The notes beneath the pieces were generated by a model that was not told the DNA's origin, made no database searches, and saw only the letters and a program-made list of their open reading frames with translations. From positions 1 through 64,000 of the forward strand of contig NZ_JAGGPF010000008.1 of NCBI RefSeq assembly GCF_018613935.1: a stretch of 64,000 nt of DNA, given 5' to 3'. Source of the DNA: Agromyces sp. ISL-38 (GTDB lineage Bacteria > Actinomycetota > Actinomycetes > Actinomycetales > Microbacteriaceae). Every line of letters begins with the position of its first letter. Within the stretch, counting starts at the first letter, position 1. Below are positions 34,592 through 43,580 of this stretch, one piece after another. Both the position numbers and the translations under genes were made by a program.

Positions 34592-34645
34592 TGAATCACG
34601 CCATCAGCACTCGATCGCGGCGCGCCGAACGCGAAAGGGAACCAC

Positions 34646-35542
34646 ATGTCACACCGTACCAAGCTCATCGCCGCACTCGCCGCAGTGCCGCTCCTCGTCG
34701 GCCTCGCCGCCTGCGCGAGCCCGGCCTCGGGCGACGGCGACGCCGCGAACGAGGTCGTGAAGATCGGCGTCGTGGGAGCCGGCGACCCGCAGTGGGCCGC
34801 GTTCGAGCAGGCGGCAGCCGACGAGGGCATCACGGTCGAGGTCGTCGACTTCTCGGATTACGCCCAGCCGAACCCCGCGACGAGCGAGGGCGAGCTCGAC
34901 CTCAACCAGTTCCAGCACATCGTGTACCTCGCCGACTACAACGTGTCGAGCGGCGAAGACCTCACCCCGATCGGGGCGACCGCGATCTACCCGCTCGGCC
35001 TCTACTCGACGAAGTACGACTCGGTGAAGGACATCCCCAAGGGTGAGACCGTCGCCGTGCCGAACGACGCGTCGAACCAGGCCCGTGCGCTGCTCGTGCT
35101 GCAGTCGGCCGGGCTCATCGAGCTGAAGAGCGGCGGAACGATCTTCTCCGATCTCGCCGACATCGACGAGTCCGCGTCGAAGGTCAAGGTCACCGCGCTC
35201 GAGGCGTCGCTCACGCCCACGTCGCTGCCCGACGTCGCGGCGGCAGTCATCAACAACGACTTCGTCGAGGACGCCGGCCTCAAGTTCGAGGACGCGATCG
35301 CGCAGGACGACCCGAGCGACCCGAACGCGCTGCCCTACGTCAACATCTTCGCCGCCCGCGCAGAGGACAAGGACAACGAGACCTACCTGAAGCTCGTCGA
35401 GATCTTCCAGAACGACGCCGACGTGCAGGCCGCCCTCGTCGAGTCCTCAGGGAACACCGCGGTCCCGGTGCAGACGCCCGTGGCCGACCTCGTCGACTCG
35501 CTCACCAAGGTCGAGGCCGACACGAAAGCCGCGAAGGGCTAG
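34646..35542 (+). CDS. metQ: Methionine ABC transporter substrate-binding lipoprotein
   Basis: 298 residues, NlpA family. A lipoprotein signal (KLIAALAAVPLLVGLAAC, acylated Cys at 23) is followed by the ligand-binding protein: KIGVVGAGDPQWAAFEQAA, VDFSDYAQPNPATSEGELDL, NQFQHIVYLADYN, and AVPNDASNQARALLVLQSAG. It captures methionine outside the membrane for MetNI. First gene of metQ-metN-metI; start ATG 34646 follows AAAGGGA. Confidence 0.94.
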   Translation: MSHRTKLIAALAAVPLLVGLAACASPASGDGDAANEVVKIGVVGAGDPQWAAFEQAAADEGITVEVVDFSDYAQPNPATSEGELDLNQFQHIVYLADYNVSSGEDLTPIGATAIYPLGLYSTKYDSVKDIPKGETVAVPNDASNQARALLVLQSAGLIELKSGGTIFSDLADIDESASKVKVTALEASLTPTSLPDVAAAVINNDFVEDAGLKFEDAIAQDDPSDPNALPYVNIFAARAEDKDNETYLKLVEIFQNDADVQAALVESSGNTAVPVQTPVADLVDSLTKVEADTKAAKG

Positions 35543-35552
35543 GGACGAACCC

Positions 35553-36581
35553 ATGGCGCTCGTCGCCCTGCGTAACGTCACGAAGACGTATCCGGCACCT
35601 GAGAAAGACGCCGAGCCGATCGTCGCCGTCGATGACGTGACCCTCGATATCGAAGCCGGTGACGTCTACGGCATCATCGGATACTCGGGTGCCGGGAAGT
35701 CGACGCTCGTGCGGCTCGTGAACGCGCTCGAGCCTGCGACCTCCGGCAGCATCGTCGTCGACGGCACCGAGATCACGGCCACTCCCGAGCGTCAGCTCCG
35801 CGGCATCCGGCTCCGCATCGGCATGATCTTCCAGCAGTTCAACCTCTTCAACTCGAAGTCGGTGTGGAAGAACGTCGCATACCCGCTGACGGTCGCGGGC
35901 CGGCCGAAGGCGGAGATCGCAGTGCGGGTCGACGAGCTGCTGGACTTCGTCGGCCTCACCGACAAGGCGAGGAGTTACCCCGATCAGCTCTCGGGCGGCC
36001 AGAAGCAGCGCGTCGGCATCGCGCGTGCGCTCGCGACCTCGCCGCAGCTCCTGCTCGCCGACGAGGCGACGAGCGCCCTCGACCCCGAGACGACGCAAGA
36101 GGTGCTCGCCCTCCTCAAGCGCGTGAATCGTGAGTTCGGCATCACGATGATCGTGATCACGCACGAGATGGACGTGATCCAGTCGATCGCGACGAAGGTC
36201 GCGGTCATGGACGGCGGACGTGTCGTCGAGAACGGCGACGTCTTCGAGGTCTTCTCCAACCCGCAGAACACCGCGTCGCAGCGATTCGTGTCGACGGTCG
36301 TCAAGGGCATCCCGTCGCCCGCCGAGCTCGCGGTGCTGCGCGAGCGGCACGAGGGCCGCCTCGTCACGATCTCGTTCCGCGACGGCGATGCCTCACAGGC
36401 CGCGGTCTTCGTCGAGCTCGCTGCAGCTGGCCTCGAGTTCGAGCTCGTGTTCGGCGGAATCAACGACATCCAGGGGCGAGCCTTCGGTCACCTCACCCTC
36501 GCGATCAGGGGTGCGGATGCCGCGATCGACGCGGCGCTCGCGCAGATCGCCGCTCGCGTCGACGTGACGGAGGTGGCGTGA
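35553..36581 (+). CDS. metN: Methionine ABC transporter ATP-binding protein with NIL domain
   Basis: 342 residues. Walker A GYSGAGKSTLVRLV (near 45), Q loop FQQFNLF, signature LSGGQKQRVGIARAL and Walker B LLLADEATSALDPET, then a C-terminal NIL ligand-binding domain (about 265-342) that mediates trans-inhibition by cytoplasmic methionine in MetN. It follows metQ by 10 bp and overlaps metI by one base (TGATG at 36579). Confidence 0.95.
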   Translation: MALVALRNVTKTYPAPEKDAEPIVAVDDVTLDIEAGDVYGIIGYSGAGKSTLVRLVNALEPATSGSIVVDGTEITATPERQLRGIRLRIGMIFQQFNLFNSKSVWKNVAYPLTVAGRPKAEIAVRVDELLDFVGLTDKARSYPDQLSGGQKQRVGIARALATSPQLLLADEATSALDPETTQEVLALLKRVNREFGITMIVITHEMDVIQSIATKVAVMDGGRVVENGDVFEVFSNPQNTASQRFVSTVVKGIPSPAELAVLRERHEGRLVTISFRDGDASQAAVFVELAAAGLEFELVFGGINDIQGRAFGHLTLAIRGADAAIDAALAQIAARVDVTEVA

Positions 36582-37240
36582 TGGATCGCCTCTTCGAGCT
36601 CGGGAGCGAGTTCTGGGTCGCCGCCCTCGAGACGCTCTACATGGTGTCGCTCACGCTGCTGTTCGGCGGGCTCGCGGGCCTCGCCATCGGCCTGGCGCTG
36701 TACACGACGCGCGCCGGGAGCCTGCTCGCGAACCGTGCGGTGTTCAACATCCTGAACGTCATCATCAACTTCTTCCGGCCGATCCCGTTCATCATCTTCA
36801 TCGCCGCCGTGCAGCCGCTCTCGCGGCTCGTGATCGGCACCGGCATCGGCAACAACGCCCTCATCTTCGCGCTGTCCCTTGCGGCATCGTTCGCGATCGG
36901 GCGGATCGTCGAGCAGAACCTGCTCACCGTCTCACCTGGCGTCATCGAGGCGGCGAAGGCGATGGGCGCGGGGCCGTTCCGCATCCTGCGCACCGTCGTC
37001 ATCCCTGAAGCGCTCGGTCCACTCATTCTCGGGTACACGTTCGTGATGGTCGCGATCGTCGACATGACTGCCGTCGCAGGCTTCATCGGCGGCGGCGGCC
37101 TCGGAAACTTCGCGCTCGTCTACGGCTATCGCCAGTTCGAGCCGGTCGTGACCTGGGCCGCGGTGCTGCTGATCGTCGTCTTCGTGCAGGGCGTGCAGTT
37201 CTTCGGCAACTGGCTCGCCCGCAAGGTGCTCCGCCGGTAG
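36581..37240 (+). CDS. metI: Methionine ABC transporter permease
   Basis: 219 residues, five membrane helices. It has the EAA-type loop (EAAKAMGAGPFRILRTVVIP) that docks MetN, and FFRPIPFIIFIAAVQPLSRL typical of MetI. ATG 36581 is used; a GTG three bases upstream is equally possible. Last gene of the importer operon; the following 137 bp before marR hold no clear terminator. Confidence 0.95.
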   Translation: MDRLFELGSEFWVAALETLYMVSLTLLFGGLAGLAIGLALYTTRAGSLLANRAVFNILNVIINFFRPIPFIIFIAAVQPLSRLVIGTGIGNNALIFALSLAASFAIGRIVEQNLLTVSPGVIEAAKAMGAGPFRILRTVVIPEALGPLILGYTFVMVAIVDMTAVAGFIGGGGLGNFALVYGYRQFEPVVTWAAVLLIVVFVQGVQFFGNWLARKVLRR

Positions 37241-37377
37241 CTCGAGTGCGGAGGTGGATCGGGTGCCCGTGCCGGTGGTGATGAGCTCGAGCGCTGCACC
37301 CCGCGTCGTCGGCCAATGCGCGATGCGGCCGTAGGCGTCGGGTGCGGCGACCTTCCGGGTTGCGCCGGAGCGCCGCC

Positions 37378-37869
37378 TCAGTCGAACCCGAGGCTCAACT
37401 TCCGGAGCAACCCCGCGAGGCGCTTCTGCTCGGCCGCAGGCAGGCTCTCGAGCAGCTCGGCCTCGGCGTCGACGAGCCGCGTGATCGCGGCATCCACTCT
37501 GGTGAGGCCCGCGGGGCTCATCTCGACGAGGATGCCGCGGCCGTCGTTCGGGTCGGTCTGGCGGGTGACGAGTCCGCGTTCGACGAGCCGGTCGATGCGG
37601 TTCGTCATGGTGCCGCTCGAGACGAGGGTCTGCTGCAGCAATTGCTTGGGGGAGAGCCGGTACGGCGAGCCCGCTCGACGAAGTGCGGAGAGCACGTCGA
37701 ACTCCGACGACTCGAGTTCGGATCGCGTGAAGGCCTGGCGGCGTGCCCGGTCGAGGTGCTTCGCCAGCCTCGCGACCCGCGAGAGCACCTGCAGCGGCGC
37801 GAAGTCGAGATCGGGCCGCTCCCGTTCCCAGTCGCCGACGATACGGTCGACTTCGTCTGCATCCGTCAT
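37378..37869 (-). CDS. MarR family transcriptional regulator
   Basis: 163 residues. The winged-helix domain spans about 40-130: SSEFDVLSALRRAGSPYRLS, LLQQTLVSSGTMTNRIDRLV (recognition helix) and GLVTRQTDPNDGRGILVEMS (wing). The C-terminal dimerisation helix ends at LGFD. MarR proteins bind palindromes near their own gene and respond to phenolics or oxidants; target unknown. It is convergent with metI and divergent from the tRNA-Gln/glmU unit, which it might regulate only incidentally. Confidence 0.9.
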   Translation of the reverse strand: MTDADEVDRIVGDWERERPDLDFAPLQVLSRVARLAKHLDRARRQAFTRSELESSEFDVLSALRRAGSPYRLSPKQLLQQTLVSSGTMTNRIDRLVERGLVTRQTDPNDGRGILVEMSPAGLTRVDAAITRLVDAEAELLESLPAAEQKRLAGLLRKLSLGFD

Positions 37870-37984
37870 CCGGCCATTATCTCGCGAGGGCGCATCTCAC
37901 GCGGTCAGGGGGCCGGATGCCGCTGAGCACATGCTCGCTCATGGCAGACTGGATGTCGCGCGATCGCCACAGGCTCCCGCGCGA

Positions 37985-38056
37985 TCCGCCGTAGTGTAAT
38001 GGCAGCACGACAGCCTTTGGAGCTGTTCGGTCCAGGTTCGAGTCCTGGCGGCGGAG
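37985..38056 (+). tRNA. tRNA-Gln (anticodon TTG)
   Basis: Full cloverleaf. Acceptor TCCGCCG pairs with CGGCGGA (38049-38055), discriminator G at 38056, anticodon stem ACAGC/GCTGT around loop CTTTGGA (anticodon TTG), and T arm CCAGG-TTCGAGT-CCTGG. CCA is not encoded. The glmU ATG begins after a single spacer base. Confidence 0.96.
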
Positions 38057-38057
38057 C

Positions 38058-39500
38058 ATGGATCACAATCTCGCCATCATCGTTCTGGCGGCCGGGCAGG
38101 GCACCCGCATGAAGTCCGCGACACCGAAGTTGCTGCACCCGCTCGCCGGTGCGCCGATCGTCGCGCACGTGCTCGCGACGGCGCGGGCGCTCGACGCCGC
38201 GCACGTCGTGGCCGTGGTGCGCCACGAGCGCGACCGCGTCGCCGAGGCCGTCGCAGCGGAGTTCCCGGGCGCCGCGATCGTCGATCAAGACGACATCCCC
38301 GGCACCGGCCGGGCGGTCGAGCAGGCGATGGCGGCGCTGCCCGCCGACTTCGAGGGCGAGGTGCTCGTGCTGAACGGCGACGTGCCGCTCCTCGACGCAG
38401 AGACGCTCTCGCGATTCCTCGAGGGCCACCGGTCGCGAGCCGCCGCGGCATCCGTGCTCTCGGCCGTCTACGACGACCCCTCGGGCTACGGGCGGGTCGT
38501 GCGCGACGCGGCGGGCGCCTTCGACCGCATCGTCGAGCAGAAGGACGCCTCCGACGACGAGCGCGCGATCGATGAGATCAACGCCGGCATCTACGCCTTC
38601 GGCGCGAGCGCCCTACGCGACCAGCTCGCGAACCTCACGACCTCGAACGCGCAAGGCGAGAAGTACCTCACCGACGTCATCGGCCTCTTGCGCTCGGCCG
38701 GGTCCGAGGTGGAAGCCGTGCCCGTCTCCGAGCCGTGGCTCGTCGCGGGCATCAATGACCGCGCCCAGCTCTCCGAGACGGCCGCCCGGCTGAACGCCCT
38801 CATCGTGCGGGGCTGGCAGTTGAACGGGGTCACGATCGACGACCCGGCGACCACGTGGATCGATCTCGCGGTGCGCATCGAAGCCGACGTCACGATCCGG
38901 CCGGGCACCCAGCTGAAGGGCGCCACGGTCATCGCCTCCGGCGCGGTCGTCGGGCCCGACACGACGCTCGTCGATTGCGAGATCGGCGAGAACGCCACGG
39001 TGAAGCGCACCGACGCCACGCTCTCGGTGATCGGCGCCGGGGCATCCGTCGGCCCGTTCTCCTACCTGAGGCCGGGCACGGCGCTCGGCGCCGACGGAAA
39101 GATCGGCACGTTCGTCGAGACGAAGAACGCCAGGATCGGCGAGGGCAGCAAGGTGCCGCACCTCTCGTACGTCGGCGACGCGACCATCGGCGAGGGTTCG
39201 AACATCGGAGCCGGCTCGATCTTCGCCAACTACGACGGCGTCGCGAAGCACAGCTCCGAGATCGGCTCGCACGTGCGCACCGGGTCGCACGGCGTGTTCG
39301 TCGCGCCCGTTAGGATTGGCGACGGAGCCTACACGGGCGCCGGCACGGTCGTCCGAAAAGACGTCCCCGCCGGCGCGCTCGCCGTGAACGTGGCTCCACA
39401 GCGCAACATCGAGGGATGGGTCGAGAAGCATCGACCCGGCACCGCGGCCGCCCAGGCGGCCGAGGCGGCCGGAGAGGCATCCGGCCCCGCCGCCGACTGA
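38058..39500 (+). CDS. glmU: Bifunctional UDP-N-acetylglucosamine pyrophosphorylase / glucosamine-1-phosphate acetyltransferase
   Basis: 480 residues. The N-terminal uridylyltransferase has AIIVLAAGQGTRMKSATPKL (residues 6-25), NGDVPLLDAET and the Gly-rich GYGRVVRD; the C-terminal left-handed beta helix (about 265-455) carries hexapeptide repeats (IGEGSNIGAGSIFANYDG) and acetyl-CoA contacts. It makes UDP-GlcNAc for peptidoglycan. The ATG lies two bases past the tRNA end. There is no room for a normal Shine-Dalgarno outside the tRNA, and no later start can preserve the GxGTRM loop. The tail after residue 455 is Ala/Gly rich. Confidence 0.96.
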   Translation: MDHNLAIIVLAAGQGTRMKSATPKLLHPLAGAPIVAHVLATARALDAAHVVAVVRHERDRVAEAVAAEFPGAAIVDQDDIPGTGRAVEQAMAALPADFEGEVLVLNGDVPLLDAETLSRFLEGHRSRAAAASVLSAVYDDPSGYGRVVRDAAGAFDRIVEQKDASDDERAIDEINAGIYAFGASALRDQLANLTTSNAQGEKYLTDVIGLLRSAGSEVEAVPVSEPWLVAGINDRAQLSETAARLNALIVRGWQLNGVTIDDPATTWIDLAVRIEADVTIRPGTQLKGATVIASGAVVGPDTTLVDCEIGENATVKRTDATLSVIGAGASVGPFSYLRPGTALGADGKIGTFVETKNARIGEGSKVPHLSYVGDATIGEGSNIGAGSIFANYDGVAKHSSEIGSHVRTGSHGVFVAPVRIGDGAYTGAGTVVRKDVPAGALAVNVAPQRNIEGWVEKHRPGTAAAQAAEAAGEASGPAAD

Positions 39501-39536
39501 ACGCACCGGCCGAGGCGGGTGGAGAGGACAGACCAT

Positions 39537-40514
39537 ATGGCTGCAATCGAGACCACCGGATCGAAACGCCTCGTGCTCGTCTCGGGGCGGGCGCACCCCG
39601 AGCTCGCCGAGCAGATCGCGGAGGAGCTCGGTGCAGACCTGGTCCCGACCGATGCGCGCACCTTCGCCAACGGCGAGATCTACGCTCGCTACGACGAGAG
39701 CGTGCGCGGCTCCGACGCATTCGTCATCCAGTCCCACACGGCACCGATCAACGAGTGGCTCATGGAGCAGCTCATCATGATCGATGCCCTGAAGCGCGCG
39801 TCCGCGAAGCGCATCACCGTCGTCGCCCCGTTCTATCCGTACGCCCGGCAAGACAAGAAGGGCCGCGGCCGCGAGCCGATCTCGGCACGCCTCGTCGCCG
39901 ACCTCTTCAAGGCCGCCGGCGCCGACCGCATCATGTCGATCGACCTGCACGCCGCGCAGATCCAGGGCTTCTTCGACGGCCCCGTCGATCACCTCTTCGC
40001 GATGCCGGTGCTGCTCGAGTACTTCAAGGAGAAGCTCGACACCTCGACCCTCGCGGTCGTCTCGCCCGACATGGGCCGCGTTCGCGTCGCCGACATCTGG
40101 AGCGACAAGCTCGGCGCGCCGCTCGCCATCATCCACAAGCGCCGCGACCCGCTCGTGCCGAACCAGGTCTCGGTGCACGAGATCGTCGGCGAGGTCGAGG
40201 GGCGGGTCTGCCTGCTCGTCGACGACCTCATCGACACCGGGCGCACGATCGTCAAGGCCGCCGAGGCGCTGAAGGCGAACGGCGCCATCGGCGTCGTCGT
40301 CGCCGCAACCCACGCCGTCTTCTCCCACCCGGCGGTGGAGATCCTGCAGAGCCCCGCCATCGACCACGTGGTCGTGACCGACACGCTCCCCGTTCCCCAC
40401 GAGAAGCGCTGGGATCGACTCACGGTCCTGCCGATCGCACCGCTGCTCGCCCGCGCGATCCACGAGGTGTTCGAAGACGGGTCGGTGACGAGCATGTTCG
40501 ACGGCGCGGCCTGA
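39537..40514 (+). CDS. prs: Ribose-phosphate pyrophosphokinase (PRPP synthase)
   Basis: 325 residues. Landmarks: KRLVLVSGRAHPELAEQIAE, FANGEIYARYDESVRGSD, the flexible-loop region PYARQDKKGRGREPISARLV, the ATP/Mg segment DLHAAQIQGFF and the PRPP loop LLVDDLIDTGRTI. It makes PRPP for nucleotides, His, Trp and NAD. ATG 39537 is preferred over the GTG at 39519 because GGAGAGG precedes it properly. glmU-prs is a conserved pair; its stop overlaps the next start (TGATG). Confidence 0.95.
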   Translation: MAAIETTGSKRLVLVSGRAHPELAEQIAEELGADLVPTDARTFANGEIYARYDESVRGSDAFVIQSHTAPINEWLMEQLIMIDALKRASAKRITVVAPFYPYARQDKKGRGREPISARLVADLFKAAGADRIMSIDLHAAQIQGFFDGPVDHLFAMPVLLEYFKEKLDTSTLAVVSPDMGRVRVADIWSDKLGAPLAIIHKRRDPLVPNQVSVHEIVGEVEGRVCLLVDDLIDTGRTIVKAAEALKANGAIGVVVAATHAVFSHPAVEILQSPAIDHVVVTDTLPVPHEKRWDRLTVLPIAPLLARAIHEVFEDGSVTSMFDGAA

Positions 40515-42214
40515 TGCCCGTCTCGACGCCGCGCCCCTGGCTCTCGAGCTACGCCGAGGGAGTGCCGACCGTCATCGAGCCGCAGGACGGGTCGCTCTAC
40601 GACCTGCTTCGGGCCTCGGTCGAGCAGTACGCCGACCACGTCGCACTCGAGTTCTTCGGCCGCACCACGACGTACGCCGAGCTCGGCGAGCAGGTTGAGC
40701 GGGCCGCCGAGGGCCTGCGTCGCCTCGGCGTGAAGCAGGGCGACCCGGTCGCGCTCGTGCTGCCGAACTGCCCGCAGCACGTGGTGGCGTTCTACGCGGT
40801 GCTTCGGCTCGGCGCGATCGTCGTCGAGCACAACCCGCTCTACACGCCCCGTGAGCTCCGCCACCAGTTCGAAGACCACGGTGCGCGCGTCGTGATCGCG
40901 TGGAACAAGGTCGTCGAGACGGTCCAGGCCTTCCCGCCGGATGTCGCGGTGAGCTCGATCGTCTCGGTCGACCTGACCCGGGCGATGCCCCTCCTCACCC
41001 GCATCGCATTGCGGCTGCCCGTGGCGAAGGCCCGGGAGTCCCGTGCCGCCCTCACTACGAAGGTGCGCGGCACGACGCCGTGGCACGACCTCGTCGCCTC
41101 CGCCCGCATCGACGCCCACGTCCCCACGCCGGGCGTCGACGACGTCGCGCTCATCCAGTACACGAGCGGCACCACCGGACGCCCGAAGGGCGCCACCCTC
41201 ACGCACGCGAACATCTGCGCCAACGCCGCGCAGACCCGGGCGTGGGTGCCGGCCATCGAGCGCGGCACCTCGGTCGTCTACGGCGTGCTGCCGATGTTCC
41301 ACGCCTACGGGCTCACCCTCTGCCTCGCGTTCGCGACGAGCATGGGCTCGCGGCTCGTGCTCTTCCCGAGGTTCGACCCCGACCTCGTGCTGAAGGCCGT
41401 GAAGCGGCGACCGCCGACCTTCCTGCCCGCGGTGCCGCCGATCTACGATCGGCTCACGAAGGCTGCCGCTGCCGCGGGCGTGTCGCTCGCCGACATCCGC
41501 ATCGCGATCTCGGGTGCGATGCCGCTCTCGGCCGCTGTCATCGAGCCGTGGGAGGCCGAGACCGGGGGAATCCTCGTCGAAGGATACGGCCTCTCCGAGA
41601 CCTCGCCGGTGCTTATCGCCAACCCCATCTCCGCGAATCGCAAGGCGGGAACCGTGGGGCTGCCGCTGCCGAGCACCGAGATCCGCGTCGTCGATCCCGA
41701 CGACCCGATGGTCGATCGCGAGCCCGGTGCCGAGGGCGAGCTCATCGTGCGCGGCCCGCAGGTGTTCTCGGGCTACTGGCTGAAGCCCGAAGAGACCGAG
41801 GCAGTGTTCGTGCCGTCGACCGACGGCGGCGCCGCGTGGTTCCGAACGGGCGATATCGTCACGGTCGACGAGGCCGGCTTCGTGCGCGTCGTCGACCGCA
41901 TCAAGGAGCTCATCATCACCGGCGGCTTCAACGTGGCCCCGAGCGAGGTCGAAGAGGCGATCCGCCGCCATCCCGACGTCGAAGACGTCGCGGTGGTCGG
42001 GCTGCCCGACGACCACTCCGGCGAGCAGGTCGTGGCCGTCGTCGTGCTGCGCGACGGCGCGACGCTCGACGAAGCGTCCATCCGCGCTCGCGCGCGGGAT
42101 GAGCTCACGGCCTACAAGGTGCCGAAGCGCGTCGTGCAGGTCGACGACCTGCCGCGCTCACTCATCGGCAAGGTGCTGCGCCGCCAGGTGCGCAACACCC
42201 TGCTCAACGCGTGA
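40514..42214 (+). CDS. fadD: Long-chain fatty-acid-CoA ligase (AMP-forming)
   Basis: 566 residues, ANL superfamily. The P-loop-like motif YTSGTTGRPKGATLTHAN is near residue 216; GYGLSETSPVLIANP, the hinge motif RVVDRIKELIITGGFNVAPS and the catalytic Lys in LIGKVLRRQVR near the C terminus are all present. It activates a fatty or other carboxylic acid to acyl-CoA. Chain length cannot be read from the sequence. It overlaps prs by one base and the next gene by 4 bp, so it is cotranscribed with glmU-prs. Confidence 0.92.
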   Translation: MPVSTPRPWLSSYAEGVPTVIEPQDGSLYDLLRASVEQYADHVALEFFGRTTTYAELGEQVERAAEGLRRLGVKQGDPVALVLPNCPQHVVAFYAVLRLGAIVVEHNPLYTPRELRHQFEDHGARVVIAWNKVVETVQAFPPDVAVSSIVSVDLTRAMPLLTRIALRLPVAKARESRAALTTKVRGTTPWHDLVASARIDAHVPTPGVDDVALIQYTSGTTGRPKGATLTHANICANAAQTRAWVPAIERGTSVVYGVLPMFHAYGLTLCLAFATSMGSRLVLFPRFDPDLVLKAVKRRPPTFLPAVPPIYDRLTKAAAAAGVSLADIRIAISGAMPLSAAVIEPWEAETGGILVEGYGLSETSPVLIANPISANRKAGTVGLPLPSTEIRVVDPDDPMVDREPGAEGELIVRGPQVFSGYWLKPEETEAVFVPSTDGGAAWFRTGDIVTVDEAGFVRVVDRIKELIITGGFNVAPSEVEEAIRRHPDVEDVAVVGLPDDHSGEQVVAVVVLRDGATLDEASIRARARDELTAYKVPKRVVQVDDLPRSLIGKVLRRQVRNTLLNA

Positions 42215-42738
42215 GCGGGGCCGCGATGCCTTTCCTGTCTGTCGAGTCGGCCCGGGCCCTCGCCGAGTTGGTGGCGCTCGACGCGCTGAGCGACGACAGT
42301 GGCGGCGAGGTGACGCAGGTGACGCCGCTCGAGCGGCTCCGGGGCATCCGTTCGCTCATCACCGCCCTCGAGGCAGACCCGGCGTCGCTCGCCGCGGTGC
42401 GCGAGGCGCTCGACGCCGGCGAGGCCTGGGAGGAGATCGGGGATGCTGCGCGGCTCAGCCCCTCGGCCGCGAAGTACCGCTGGGCCGGCGACGACGAGGC
42501 GATCGCGGCGCGCCAGGAGGCGAGTCGTCGGCGCAAGCGCGATCGTCCGTCGAGTTCGCCCACCGAGCTGCCCGGGCTGGCGGTCGCCGAGGCGGCGGCG
42601 AGACTCGGTGTGACGCCGCAGGCGATCTACCAGCGGGTCACCCGGGGCCTCATGCGGGCCGAGACCGTCGAACTGCCCGACGGGCGGAAGTACAAGCGAG
42701 TGTTCCCCGACGAGACGCCGTCGGGCGACGATGGCTGA
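42211..42738 (+). CDS. Hypothetical protein with a C-terminal HTH-like segment
   Basis: 175 residues. An acidic helical N-terminal half is followed by AGEAWEEIGDAARLSPSAAK, which looks like an HTH, a basic linker (ASRRRKRDRP) and a second HTH/excisionase-like segment LAVAEAAARLGVTPQAIYQR with a trailing wing (VELPDGRKYKRVF). I know of no named family. The GTG at 42211 overlaps the fadD stop by 4 bp, so it is translationally coupled; ATG 42226 is an alternative. A DNA-binding role is inferred only. Confidence 0.72.
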   Translation: MSGAAMPFLSVESARALAELVALDALSDDSGGEVTQVTPLERLRGIRSLITALEADPASLAAVREALDAGEAWEEIGDAARLSPSAAKYRWAGDDEAIAARQEASRRRKRDRPSSSPTELPGLAVAEAAARLGVTPQAIYQRVTRGLMRAETVELPDGRKYKRVFPDETPSGDDG

Positions 42739-42783
42739 GTGCGCAGGTGAGTGCCCACGTCGACCGTCTCCCGGCGACTGCCG

Positions 42784-43479
42784 TCACCAAGCGATGGGTC
42801 CCGACGCGGCGAAGAAGGATCCCGTCGGTCCATCCGCACCGATGCTCGCCATCTGCACGATGATGGCTGCCCCCTCCGCAACGGTCTGGATGCCGCGGTG
42901 ACCGTTCAGGTCGGTGGCGGTGTAGCCGGGGTCGACCACGTTGACGCGGAACCGCGGCAGGTCCTTCGCGTATTGCGTGGTGATCATGTTCACCGCGGTC
43001 TTCGACGAGGGATAGGCGATGCCGACGAGCCCGGACTCGAGCCGCTCCGGGTCGGTCGTGACTGCGAGCGAGCCCATCCCGCTGCCGACGTTGACGACGA
43101 CGGGCGCTGCCGATCGCTCGAGCAGTGGGATGAACGCGTGCATCATGCGGACGATGCCGAAGACGTTCGTGTCGTAGACCTGCTGCACCTGCTCGGCGCG
43201 GGTGTCGCGCGGCGCGGCGAAGGTCCCCCCGATGCCGGCGTTGTTGACGAGCACGTCGAGCACGCCCTCGCGCTGCTCGATGAGGGCCGCCGCAGCGGCG
43301 ACGGATGTGTCGTCGGTGACGTCGAGGGTCAGGTGACGGGCGCCGAGCCGAGCGGCTGCCGCTTCCCCGCGACCGGGGTCGCGGGCGCCGAGGTACACGG
43401 TGTGGCCGGCCTCCACGAGCGTGCGGGCGGTTTCGAATCCGAGGCCTTTGTTGCCTCCGGTGATGAGGGTGATGGTCAT
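42784..43479 (-). CDS. SDR family NAD(P)-dependent oxidoreductase
   Basis: 231 residues, classical short-chain dehydrogenase. ITLITGGNKGLGFETARTL (cofactor loop), VNNAGIGGTF, catalytic Ser in VVNVGSGMGS and the YPSSKTAVN tetrad (Tyr and Lys). The TLITGGNKGLG opening is typical of carbonyl-reductase-like SDRs. ATG 43477-43479 is used; the ORF extends upstream without a better start. It is divergent from an XRE/MmyB regulator (101 bp between starts), a frequent pairing in Actinobacteria where the regulator controls the SDR (inference). Confidence 0.9.
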   Translation of the reverse strand: MTITLITGGNKGLGFETARTLVEAGHTVYLGARDPGRGEAAAARLGARHLTLDVTDDTSVAAAAALIEQREGVLDVLVNNAGIGGTFAAPRDTRAEQVQQVYDTNVFGIVRMMHAFIPLLERSAAPVVVNVGSGMGSLAVTTDPERLESGLVGIAYPSSKTAVNMITTQYAKDLPRFRVNVVDPGYTATDLNGHRGIQTVAEGAAIIVQMASIGADGPTGSFFAASGPIAW

Positions 43480-43568
43480 GTCCCCATCGTCGGATGCCGC
43501 ATGCATTCCGCCCAGTCGTCTCCTGATCCTGGGACCGGCGGTACCACCCTCGCGATCGTGTTCCGGGC

Positions 43569-43574
43569 GATACT
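43569..43574 (+). promoter_or_regulatory. -10-like box GATACT, leaderless regulator mRNA
   Basis: GATACT, then CGAAGG, then ATG 43581. Confidence 0.4.
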
Positions 43575-43580
43575 CGAAGG

